Shown piece after piece: positions 1-5,088 of a stretch of 5,088 bases of DNA. The translations under genes were made by a program, and so were the position numbers. The stretch covers positions 1 to 5,088 of the forward strand of contig JACCXR010000343.1 of the NCBI GenBank assembly GCA_013696915.1. Direction: 5' to 3'. The stretch's first letter is position 1. Each line of letters opens with the position of its first letter. The DNA is from Euzebyaceae bacterium (GTDB lineage Bacteria > Actinomycetota > Nitriliruptoria > Euzebyales > Egibacteraceae). The notes beneath the pieces are model-generated. The model saw only the letters and a list, made by a program, of their open reading frames with translations, searched no databases and had not been told where the DNA came from.

Positions 1-827
1 CGGTCGCGCTGCTGGCGCTGGTCGCCGGGCAGGATGTGGAGCCGGGTGAGAAGCCGGGGACGTGGCGGATCGCGCGGGCGGTCGCCAAGGACCGGGTCGT
101 GTCCACCGTCGACCCGGAGGCCCGCCACGCGCACAAGTCGCGGGCCTCGTATCGGGACGGCTACAAGGCCCACATCGCCGCCGAGCCCGAGACCGGGCTG
201 ATCACCGCCAACACGGTGACCGCGGGCAACACCGCCGACGCCGACGCGATCGGGGAGCTGCTCGACGACGAGGACGAGTCGGTCGAGGTGCTCGGCGACA
301 CCGCCTACGGCGGCGGCAAGACCCGCGCCGAGATCGCCCAGCGCGGTCACTGCGCGACGATCAAGCCGCTGCCGTCGCGGCCGGCGGTGCCCGACGGGTT
401 CGACCGCGACGATTTCACCGTCGACCACAAAACACGCACGGTGACCTGCCCCAACGGGCAGACCGTCGCGATCAGCGCGAAGGGCTCCGCGACGTTCGGG
501 CGGCGCTGTGACGGCTGCCCGCTGCGGACGCGGTGCACGACCAGCAAGACCGGGCGCAGCCTGCACGTCAGCGCCCACGACCGCGAGCTGGTCGCCGCCC
601 GCGCCCAGGCCAAGACCCCCGAGTTCGCCCAGACCTACCCGCGTCGCTCGCTGGTCGAGCGGTCCATCTCCTGGATGGTCAAAGACGGCCATCGACGCTG
701 CCGCTACCGCGGGGTGAAACGCAACCAGCTCGGCTGGAGCCTGCGGGTCGCAGCGGTCAACCTCACCCGACTGGTCAACCTGGGCATGCGCTACGAGGCC
801 GGCTGGACGATCCCCGCGGCCGGCTGA
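1..827 (+). CDS. IS1182-family DDE transposase, C-terminal part (5' truncated by window)
   Basis: This protein catalyses cut-and-join transposition of its own element. The reading frame is open from base 3 (VALLALVAGQDVEPGEKPG...), so the GTG at 36 is internal, not the start. Numbering from that GTG, visible features are a STVDPEAR segment (around D26) typical of the first catalytic aspartate region, VLGDTAYGG with D88 as the probable second aspartate, a cysteine cluster (C138, C158, C161, C167) in the TCPNG...CDGCPLRTRC region, and YPRRSLVERSISWM with E208 as the probable catalytic glutamate. A basic C-terminal tail with RYRGVKRNQLGW follows, as in DDE_Tnp_1_6-type IS1182 transposases. The fragment is intact with no internal stop; the missing N-terminus would be a few hundred bases further left. 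The family call is from sequence recognition; catalytic residue assignment is by motif position. Confidence 0.92.
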   Translation, partial: VALLALVAGQDVEPGEKPGTWRIARAVAKDRVVSTVDPEARHAHKSRASYRDGYKAHIAAEPETGLITANTVTAGNTADADAIGELLDDEDESVEVLGDTAYGGGKTRAEIAQRGHCATIKPLPSRPAVPDGFDRDDFTVDHKTRTVTCPNGQTVAISAKGSATFGRRCDGCPLRTRCTTSKTGRSLHVSAHDRELVAARAQAKTPEFAQTYPRRSLVERSISWMVKDGHRRCRYRGVKRNQLGWSLRVAAVNLTRLVNLGMRYEAGWTIPAAG

Positions 828-880
828 GCGGCCGAAAGCGGGTCTCCGCGAGCTCCAACAGGCCCCTTCACGGCCGCTCA
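825..880 (+). terminator. Inverted repeat starting at the transposase stop codon (possible terminator)
   Basis: TGAGCGGCCG at 825-834, which includes the TGA stop, is perfectly complementary to CGGCCGCTCA at 871-880. The two 10-bp arms are separated by 36 bases, which hold a smaller GCGG/CCGC stem. No U-tract follows, as is common in high-GC actinobacteria. It is probably the 3' end structure of the transposase transcript, though a role in translation or transposition cannot be excluded. Confidence 0.5.
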
Positions 881-881
881 A

Positions 882-896
882 GGCGTCGCGGACGCC
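882..896 (+). terminator. Compact 6-bp GC hairpin after the transposase gene
   Basis: GGCGTC (882-887), loop GCG, GACGCC (891-896) is a perfect stem starting one base after the larger inverted repeat at 825-880. Together they could form a tandem terminator that stops transcription from leaving the element. No T-run follows, so termination is inferred from structure and position only. Confidence 0.4.
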
Positions 897-1000
897 CTAC
901 GGCCCCGCGAAGCACGCTCGACGTGCCCGGCTCACACCGCCCGCGGCCACCCACACACCCGGCGAGCCGACCACCAAGGCTCCGCCGCCGATGCCGAACC

Positions 1001-1023
1001 CGACTACTTCAGCACGGTCCTAG
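1001..1023. repeat. Probable IS right terminal repeat with CTAG target site
   Basis: This is the junction between element-type noncoding sequence and the PKD coding remnant. CCTAGG lies at 1019-1024, with CTAG at 1020-1023. The TAG at 1021-1023 is an in-frame stop for the downstream PKD frame, so that frame cannot extend into the IS. The left end would need to show a matching inverted repeat flanked by CTAG. Confidence 0.45.
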
Positions 1024-1518
1024 GCCATGCCGCTTCCTGGATCCGAGCTTCCGAACGAGGCGCCCGTCGCGTCCGCGTCCGCGTCGTGCGACGGCCTTAC
1101 CTGCGACTTCTTCGGGGCGGGGTCGAGCGACACGGACGGGACGATCGCGTCGTACGCCTGGGGCTTCGGCGACGGCCAGTTCGGGACCGGCAAGACCGCG
1201 ACCCACACGTACCGGAGCGACGGCAACTACACCGTGACCCTGACGGTGACCGACGATGACGGTGCCACCGGCTCGACCAGCACAACGGTGCCGGTCGCCG
1301 CGCCCCCACCGCCGCCGGACCCACCCGCCGGTCCCGTGGCATTCCGCGCCGAGACCAGGCTGCACAAGTACAGCGCGACCCACACTCTGACGGTGCCCGC
1401 CTCGGTGCAGGAGGGGGACGCGCTCCGGCTGTTCACGAACGTCAACGACAGCGCACCGACGATCTCGGACCTGCCGGGCTGGCAGGATCTCGACCACGTC
1501 GTCGCCGGGCGGCTGCAG

Positions 1519-1524
1519 ACCGGG
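1519..1524 (+). other. Frameshift 1 in the PKD gene (apparent one-base deletion)
   Basis: Upstream frame reads ...GRLQT then turns into TGPGTAWPDP, unlike the family, and stops at 1567-1569. The frame one base back reads RAWYRVAGPDD and continues the domain. Adding one C (ACC-CGG instead of ACCGG) would restore a continuous frame. This could be a real mutation or a homopolymer sequencing error. Confidence 0.75.
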
Positions 1525-1851
1525 CCTGGTACCGCGTGGCCGGACCCGACGACTCAGGCTCGCAGGTGACGGTGACCATGGACCTGGCGCGCAAGACGGG
1601 CACGACACTGCTCGCCTACTCCGGGACCAATGCGACCGCCCCGATCGAAGCCTTCGCGGCGGCGGCCGAGGACATCGACCGGGCTGAGCACACGACGCCC
1701 CCCGTGGTCACATCCGCAGAACGCTGGACCGTTTCCTTCTGGGCGGACAAGACGGTCGACAACAGCGCCTGGACGCCGCCGGCCGGCCAGATCGCCCGCC
1801 ACGAGTCGCACGGCACTGGCGTAGGCCGCATCTCGATGCTCGCCACCGACA

Positions 1852-1857
1852 GTGGGC
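1852..1857 (+). other. Frameshift 2 in the PKD gene (apparent one-base insertion)
   Basis: The frame reading LATDSG becomes arginine- and proline-rich nonsense after this point. The frame one base forward reads VGNATPQGTN and continues to LVLAPADR and a stop. Removing one G from GGG at 1854-1856 gives Ser-Gly-Asn and a continuous frame. It reverses frameshift 1, so about 111 codons lie in the alternate frame between the two. Confidence 0.75.
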
Positions 1858-1962
1858 AACGCGACCCCGCAGGGGACCAACGGCCTCCTGACCGCCACAT
1901 CGAGCTCGGCGGACAACACCGCGACGATGTGGACCCTCGTCCTGGCGCCCGCCGATCGTTGA

Positions 1963-2237
1963 TCGAACACCCGAACCGCCGGGGACGGGAAAGGGTTGAA
2001 GGTCCTGGCCTGAGGCCCCCCCGGCGTCACTGGTGTGGCCCGCGGCGCGGTGGCTGATCCGGCGCTCAGGCACGGTTCCGTGCGGCGATCCGCCCGCCGC
2101 CAAGGCGAACCGCGGATGGAGCGGCTGCGGCGCCCACTGCAGGGGGTCCGCGCAGCCCTCTCGACGGATCGGCCCTCCCAAGCGTCGTGAGCGGGTGGCG
2201 CCCCATACCCGCCCGGCCGAAGGTGGGGGGACGAGCT
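1963..2237. other. Convergent intergenic gap, no gene seen
   Basis: The gap separates the PKD remnant (+) from the Wzz-type gene (-), whose 3' ends face each other. Open frames here are short, arginine/proline-rich and without recognisable protein features. A 6+2+6 palindrome at 2070-2083 is the clearest structure. No strong U-tract terminator is visible for either gene. Confidence 0.55.
2070..2083. terminator. Small palindrome, possible bidirectional terminator
   Basis: GCACGG-TT-CCGTGC is a perfect 14-base palindrome; in RNA it would be a 5-bp stem with a GUUC loop on either strand. It lies about 108 bases after the PKD stop and 155 after the Wzz-type stop. There is no T-run, so assignment rests only on location and symmetry. 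Confidence 0.25.
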
Positions 2238-3881
2238 TCAGGCCTCGAGGGCGAAGGTCCGGTCCTCCTCGGCGGGTGACGATCCGGCCCTGACCCCCTC
2301 CGCCCGCTTCCCTCCTGCGGAGCCGTGCCGCTCAACGCGACCGACGCGCTGGCTCGTCTCGATGACCGCGCCGAGGACGGTGCTCCCCGCTCGCTCGACC
2401 AGGCGGCGGAACTCCTCCAACTCCGCCCGGGTAGTGGACGGCGGATGGACCAGCAGGATGACGCCACCGGTGAGGGGCGCCGTTTCCAGCGCGTCGGCGA
2501 CCTCGAGCGCCGGGCTGGTCTCGACGAGCACCAGGTCGTGCCGCCGCGAGAGCTCCGAGACGATGGGCCGCAGTCGTGCCTGACTCAGACGGGCGGCCTG
2601 ATCGGGCAGGGGTTCGTCGAGCAGAACGACCGAGAGTCCCGGCACCGCGCCGGGAAGCAGGACATCGGGGCCGTCCGACGCCGCCCACGGTTGCGTCCTA
2701 GCCGCGTCCGCCAGCAGATCCTCGAGCATCCCGACGCGCGGAGCCCGGCTGTCGGCGGCGATGAGGGCCACCTTCCGGTTCGCACGCGCCACCGAAACGG
2801 CCAAGCGCGCAGCCGTGTGGGTACGGGGCGCGCGTGCCGTCGCCCCCGCGACGACCATGGTCCGGGCGCCGGACCGGCCACCGGTCGACAACAAGGCCGA
2901 CCGCAGACGCCGGAACGACTCGGCAGTCACGTCCACCACGGGGTGCGACGCCGGATCCGAGCGCCTGCCCCACCAGCGCGTCGATGGACCGGCGGCAACC
3001 TCGGCGAGCACCGGAGCCCCAAGCGAGCGCTCGACCTCTGCCGGGCTGTGCACGTGCGGGTCGAGGCGGTCACGGACGAAGGCGAGGATCGTTCCGGCCA
3101 GCAGCCCGAGGAAGCCGGCAGCGATCGGAGCCGCGGTACGTGCGGGACGCTCGACCGGTATCCCGGGCCGCGCCGGCTCGAGGACGACACCCTGCTCCTC
3201 GCCCTCCAACTGCCGCTGCAGCACGTCAGACTCCAACTGCGTCAGCTGGCTCAGGAGCACCCGCTGCAGCGCCTCCGCGCTGGCCCGCTCGGGGGAGCCC
3301 TCTTCAGCGGCGGCAACCTGGGCGGTGGCTGCGCGCAGCTGCTCTTCGATCCCGTCTATCAGGTCGTTCGCACGCCCCAGTCGGGCGCGGCTGTCGCTTT
3401 CGAGTCCCCGTCGGCGGAACTCGAGGTAGGCCTCCGCGAAGGCGTCGGCGCCCTGCCGCGCAGCGTCCGGGTCGCCGTCGATGAACGACACGTAGAGCAG
3501 CGGCGTGTCCGGCACGGCACGCACCGAGACACGCTCCAGGAGTTCCTCGGCCGCCTCGCCTGAGCTCAGGCGGTCAGCGGCAATGGTCGCGGTCGTGAGC
3601 GACCGGATCAAGGCGAGGTCGGCGGCACTCGAGCGTTGAGCGTTCGAACGCACGTCGGTCGGCCGTAGCACGCTTTGTCCGGGCAGCACGGTCGCCGTCG
3701 CACGGAAACGTGGTCCCGGATCCGTGAGGGGACCTACCAAGAGCGCCAGCGCGACGGCGGCCACGGTCACCCCGGCAATGGTCCATCCGCGCCGGCGCAA
3801 CACGTGCAGGTAGTCGCGGAGCTCCACCGCTTCGCCCGACGGGGCAGCGTCGGTGCCGGTCATGGTCTCGGCCCCCCGCAT
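2238..3881 (-). CDS. Wzz-type polysaccharide co-polymerase fused to a degenerate BY-kinase-like domain
   Basis: Probable inner-membrane protein controlling chain length and export of an exopolysaccharide or capsule. In the 547 residues: an N-terminal Wzz region (VELRDYLHVLRRRGW, 19-33), membrane segment 1 (~33-51), an extracytoplasmic part (~52-248) with a probable coiled coil (~165-228), a proline-containing approach (PARPGIPVERP) and membrane segment 2 (~250-269). Then comes RDRLDPHVHSPAEVERSLGAPVLAEV, typical of the link to a BY-kinase, and ESFRRLRSAL (321-330), matching the usual E-x-[FY]-R-x-[LI]-R element. The kinase-like part is damaged at every nucleotide site. The expected PGEGK[ST][ST] loop is replaced by ARAPRTH (~349-355, lysine aligned with R353); Walker A' is AADSR (375-379, first Asp lost); Walker B has E454 (LVLVETSP) for Asp. 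There is no tyrosine after residue 152, so no tyrosine-rich tail. ATP use and autophosphorylation are therefore unlikely. ATG 3879-3881 is preceded by GGAG at 6 bases; ATG 3861-3863 (residue 7) also has a G-rich site 8 bases upstream and is a real alternative. The gene is divergent from the GH26-like gene. Family confidence is high; polymer identity is unknown. Confidence 0.88.
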   Translation of the reverse strand: MRGAETMTGTDAAPSGEAVELRDYLHVLRRRGWTIAGVTVAAVALALLVGPLTDPGPRFRATATVLPGQSVLRPTDVRSNAQRSSAADLALIRSLTTATIAADRLSSGEAAEELLERVSVRAVPDTPLLYVSFIDGDPDAARQGADAFAEAYLEFRRRGLESDSRARLGRANDLIDGIEEQLRAATAQVAAAEEGSPERASAEALQRVLLSQLTQLESDVLQRQLEGEEQGVVLEPARPGIPVERPARTAAPIAAGFLGLLAGTILAFVRDRLDPHVHSPAEVERSLGAPVLAEVAAGPSTRWWGRRSDPASHPVVDVTAESFRRLRSALLSTGGRSGARTMVVAGATARAPRTHTAARLAVSVARANRKVALIAADSRAPRVGMLEDLLADAARTQPWAASDGPDVLLPGAVPGLSVVLLDEPLPDQAARLSQARLRPIVSELSRRHDLVLVETSPALEVADALETAPLTGGVILLVHPPSTTRAELEEFRRLVERAGSTVLGAVIETSQRVGRVERHGSAGGKRAEGVRAGSSPAEEDRTFALEA

Positions 3882-3887
3882 GCCTGA

Positions 3888-3891
3888 CTCC
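3888..3891 (-). promoter_or_regulatory. Ribosome binding site for the Wzz-type gene (upstream start)
   Basis: On the minus strand this is GGAG, 6 bases before the ATG at 3879-3881. It favours the 547-residue start. A run of six G bases 8 bases before the second ATG (3861-3863) is the competing site, which would give 541 residues. Confidence 0.5.
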
Positions 3892-3893
3892 GT

Positions 3894-3915
3894 GCGTCAC
3901 TCGCCGTTGTGACGC
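3894..3915. promoter_or_regulatory. Perfect 7-bp inverted repeat upstream of the Wzz-type gene (candidate operator or 5' hairpin)
   Basis: GCGTCAC (3894-3900) and GTGACGC (3909-3915) are perfect complements around the 8-base spacer TCGCCGTT. The repeat begins two bases upstream of the GGAG ribosome binding site and 13 bases from the ATG. It could be a dimeric repressor site or a hairpin in the mRNA that affects access to the start. The regulator is unknown; no known consensus is matched with confidence. Confidence 0.4.
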
Positions 3916-4183
3916 GGCCGTCGACACTCATCAGGCTCCACTGCGTGATCTTGCTTAGAGCAGTCACCCGCATTGCTCCGCTCGCCGAGAAGGTCCCCCG
4001 GGCTTGGGCTCTGGCGCACGTTCCGAAGGTGCCGGACTCGACGCGAATGACCAAACTGCCCGCCCTGCACGAGGTCGAGCCAGCATTTGCCCCACCTCAC
4101 AGGTAGTCTTCGGGCCGGCACCCTGCCGCCCCGCCAGTCCCGCAGTGTCTCTTGCGGCCGCCTCCCCCCGCGGGACCGACCAC

Positions 4184-4214
4184 CCTAGCTCAATACTCCG
4201 GGTAGTTCTGAGTG
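4184..4214. promoter_or_regulatory. AT-richer island with short symmetric elements, candidate promoter or operator
   Basis: This is the least GC-rich short stretch in the divergent region, holding CTCAATACTCCGGGTAGTTC and then TGAGTG. It contains CTCA (4190-4193) mirrored by TGAG (4209-4212) and ACTC (4195-4198) mirrored by GAGT (4211-4214). It stands about 300 bases before the GH26-like start. No standard -35/-10 pair was assigned. The call rests on composition, imperfect symmetry and position. Confidence 0.25.
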
Positions 4215-4498
4215 TGGCCGGTCCAGGTCGAATCCGCAAGGGATAGTTCGAGGGCGCTCTCAGACCCGGCGAACTCGCGAACGGCCAGGTGCCGCAGGCG
4301 CGGTGGCGCCGGAGTCACGGACGCTGTGCCGCCTGGTGCCGGCACGCGGACCTGGCTCGCGGGCGCCGGCGACTCGCTGGAACGTCCGCGCGTCACCAAC
4401 GACACGCAATCCCTGCTGAGGACGCGCGCTCAGCGGACACCGCGCTCAACCGGGACACGCAGCGTGCCGACGACAGCAATGCCCCGGCCCCCGACAGC

Positions 4499-4504
4499 AA
4501 AGGA
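4499..4504 (+). promoter_or_regulatory. Ribosome binding site of the GH26-like gene
   Basis: AAAGGA sits 6 bases before the ATG at 4511. It selects this start over the in-frame ATG two codons later (4517). Confidence 0.65.
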
Positions 4505-4510
4505 ACACCC

Positions 4511-5088
4511 ATGACAATGTCCGACCCGCGAAGCCGTGCCCGCCACGCCCGGCGACTGCCGCTCCTCATCCTGCTGGCATTGACCATGCTCGTGGCTGGC
4601 CTCGTGCCGGCGGCCTCCGCCGCCGACCCGGTGACGCCGTCCGCCGGTATCCACTTCGGCGCCCAGGTCAGCCGCCGGTACGGCCTCAGCCAGTACGAGA
4701 GCATCGAGCGCTTCGAGGGGCAGATCGGCCGCCCGCTCGCGATCGTGAACCGTTACCGCAGCTTCAGCGACCACGATTACCGGGACGAGCGGCGGCATCT
4801 CGCCGACGGTCGCATCCCGCTGATCTCGTGGCGGGCCACCGACAGCGCGCTCGACCCCAACCGTGCGCAGCGCATCGCCAGCGGAGAGTTCGACGGGTTG
4901 ATCCGCGACACGGCCAGGGCGATCCGCGATCTCGGGCAGCCCGTGCTCATCCGATTCGCCTGGGAGATGACGGCGACCAGGGGCCAGCGCCAGTACATCG
5001 GCGAGCCCGCGCAGTTCATCTCCGCCTGGCGACGGATCCATGACATCTTCGCCCAGGAGGGCGCGACGAACGGCCTGTTCGTCTGGGC
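4511..5088 (+). CDS. Secreted GH26-like glycoside hydrolase (mannanase-type fold), 3' truncated by window
   Basis: Probable extracellular endo-glycosidase acting on a beta-linked polysaccharide. The frame is open for 192 codons to the window edge. The start has a good ribosome site. Residues 1-37 form a Sec-type signal peptide: basic n-region (RSRARHARR), hydrophobic core (LPLLILLALTMLVAGLV) and a cleavage site after ASA (35-37). The mature part begins with a TIM-barrel-like GIHFGAQVS (46-54), then IPLISWRAT (102-110). QPVLIRFAWEM (143-153) matches the GH26 strand-4 region [RF]-x-x-E-M, with E152 as the probable acid/base. It is followed by FISAWRRIHDIFAQEGATN and LFVW (189-192), which in GH26 proteins usually leads into a Pro-Asn segment. 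The EMNG-W-Y-P-W signature after the glutamate is instead EMTATRGQ, so substrate choice may differ from true mannanases. The catalytic nucleophile lies beyond the window. Divergence from a Wzz-type gene suggests a role in trimming or cutting an exopolysaccharide rather than feeding on mannan. Family confidence is good; substrate is unknown. Confidence 0.82.
   Translation, partial: MTMSDPRSRARHARRLPLLILLALTMLVAGLVPAASAADPVTPSAGIHFGAQVSRRYGLSQYESIERFEGQIGRPLAIVNRYRSFSDHDYRDERRHLADGRIPLISWRATDSALDPNRAQRIASGEFDGLIRDTARAIRDLGQPVLIRFAWEMTATRGQRQYIGEPAQFISAWRRIHDIFAQEGATNGLFVW

Larger units (their letters stand above)
1..1020 (+). mobile_element. IS1182-family insertion sequence, right part (left end outside window)
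   Basis: The element is recognised from its transposase, which fills most of this stretch. Only the 3' part is present; the left terminal repeat and the transposase N-terminus lie before base 1. The right boundary is inferred. Noncoding DNA with two hairpins follows the transposase stop, and at 1019-1024 the sequence is CCTAGG, immediately followed by in-frame coding for a PKD-domain protein that has no proper start. The last ~20 bases before this point, read inward on the minus strand, begin GGACCGTGCTGAAGTAGTCG and are the candidate right inverted repeat. The central CTAG (1020-1023) may be the target duplication. The left end is needed to confirm both, so the boundary could be off by several bases. 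Confidence 0.8.
1024..1962 (+). pseudogene. Secreted PKD-domain protein, 5' end lost to IS insertion and two internal frameshifts
   Basis: This is the C-terminal part of a surface or secreted beta-sandwich protein. Numbered from ATG 1027, residues ~11-90 form a PKD domain: NEAPVAS start, a cysteine pair C21/C26, the signature WGFGDG (45-50, usually WDFGDG) and YTVTLTVTDDDGATGS. A proline linker follows (91-102). The second beta-rich domain begins VAFRAETRLHKYSATHTLTV and resembles C-terminal modules of actinobacterial PKD proteins. Its frame moves near 1519-1524, where RLQT continues as RAWYRVAGPDDSGSQVTV in the frame one base back, then returns to the first frame near 1852-1857, where LATDSG continues as GNATPQGTNGLLTATSSS and ends ...LVLAPADR-TGA at 1960-1962. 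Each shift equals one base (a missing C beside ACCGGG; an extra G in GGG). No signal peptide or catalytic domain is present: the 5' part was presumably separated by the IS and should lie beyond its left end. Native function is unknown; such modules usually serve adhesion or carbohydrate binding. The ATG at 1027 has no clear ribosome binding site. Confidence 0.8.
3916..4510. other. Long divergent intergenic region; promoters expected, no gene supported
   Basis: Nearly 600 bases separate the divergent Wzz-type and GH26-like genes. The part up to about 4250 is less GC-rich than the genes around it. Open frames on both strands are short, without recognisable domains and without good ribosome sites. 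Structures seen include TGCT-TAG-AGCA (3952-3962), an AT-richer island at 4184-4214, a GGCGC/GCGCC stem (4297-4310) and the palindrome GTGCCGGCAC (4336-4345). The length and lack of coding suggest long leaders or complex control of both genes. No known riboswitch motif was recognised. Confidence 0.55.

Noticed and set aside
1069..1086. Three tandem GCGTCC/GCGTCG hexamers
   Set aside because: They encode an Ala-Ser run at the PKD domain start and are ordinary codon repetition, not a separate repeat element.
533..1237. 234-codon + frame overlapping the transposase end
   Set aside because: Out-of-frame reading of the transposase and PKD gene, rich in Arg/Pro, with no family features.
1009..1608. 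199-codon open frame on - across the IS end and PKD domain
   Set aside because: Crosses the element junction and is antisense to clear PKD coding; composition is that of a high-GC shadow.
2325..3563. 412-codon open frame on +, antisense to the Wzz-type gene
   Set aside because: Arginine/glycine/proline-rich with no domain; it is the complementary shadow of a well-supported gene in high-GC DNA.
4221..4245. GGTCGAATCC resembling a tRNA T-loop
   Set aside because: No acceptor, D or anticodon stems can be drawn around it.
3882..4510. Riboswitch (c-di-GMP or c-di-AMP type) in the long upstream region
   Set aside because: The conserved cores I know for these classes were not found; only short unrelated stems are visible.
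4212..4514. 100-codon + frame in the divergent intergenic region
   Set aside because: No recognisable motif, compositionally biased, and it overlaps the GH26-like start in another frame. The minus-strand frame at 4190-4405 is equally unsupported.
1..5088. CRISPR array or direct-repeat array
   Set aside because: No regularly spaced repeats were seen anywhere in the window.

Overview
The window is high-GC DNA with strong G/C bias at third codon positions. The protein types (an IS1182-type transposase, a secreted PKD-repeat protein, a Wzz-type chain-length protein fused to a kinase-like domain, and a secreted GH26-like glycosidase) point to a soil-type actinobacterium, perhaps near Geodermatophilaceae, Pseudonocardiaceae or Nocardioidaceae. 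That placement is inference from composition and protein style only; nothing here fixes the genus.

Layout. (a) 1-~1020 is the right-hand part of an IS1182-family insertion sequence: the C-terminal part of the transposase on +, two strong hairpins after its stop, and a probable element end at a CTAG site. (b) ~1024-1962 (+) is the C-terminal remainder of a secreted PKD-domain surface protein. The insertion cuts off its start, and two opposite one-base frameshifts lie further along. Joined across the shifts it reads cleanly from a PKD domain through a proline linker into a beta-rich domain that ends at a TGA at 1960-1962. (c) 1963-2237 is a gap between convergent genes with only a small palindrome. 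(d) 2238-3881 (-) encodes a 547-residue Wzz-type polysaccharide co-polymerase with a fused cytoplasmic BY-kinase-like domain whose nucleotide-binding motifs are degenerate and which has no tyrosine. (e) 3882-4510 is a long divergent intergenic region with a perfect 7-bp inverted repeat just upstream of the Wzz-type gene. (f) 4511-5088 (+) is the 5' part of a secreted GH26-like glycoside hydrolase that runs off the window.

The Wzz-type gene and the GH26-like gene are divergent neighbours. This is typical of the edge of an exopolysaccharide locus: one protein would control chain length and export at the membrane, the other would cut or trim the polymer outside the cell. The IS and the broken PKD gene look like a decaying accessory flank. 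I see no CRISPR array, rRNA or tRNA, and no convincing wholly new system. The most unusual item is the pseudokinase-like Wzz protein.
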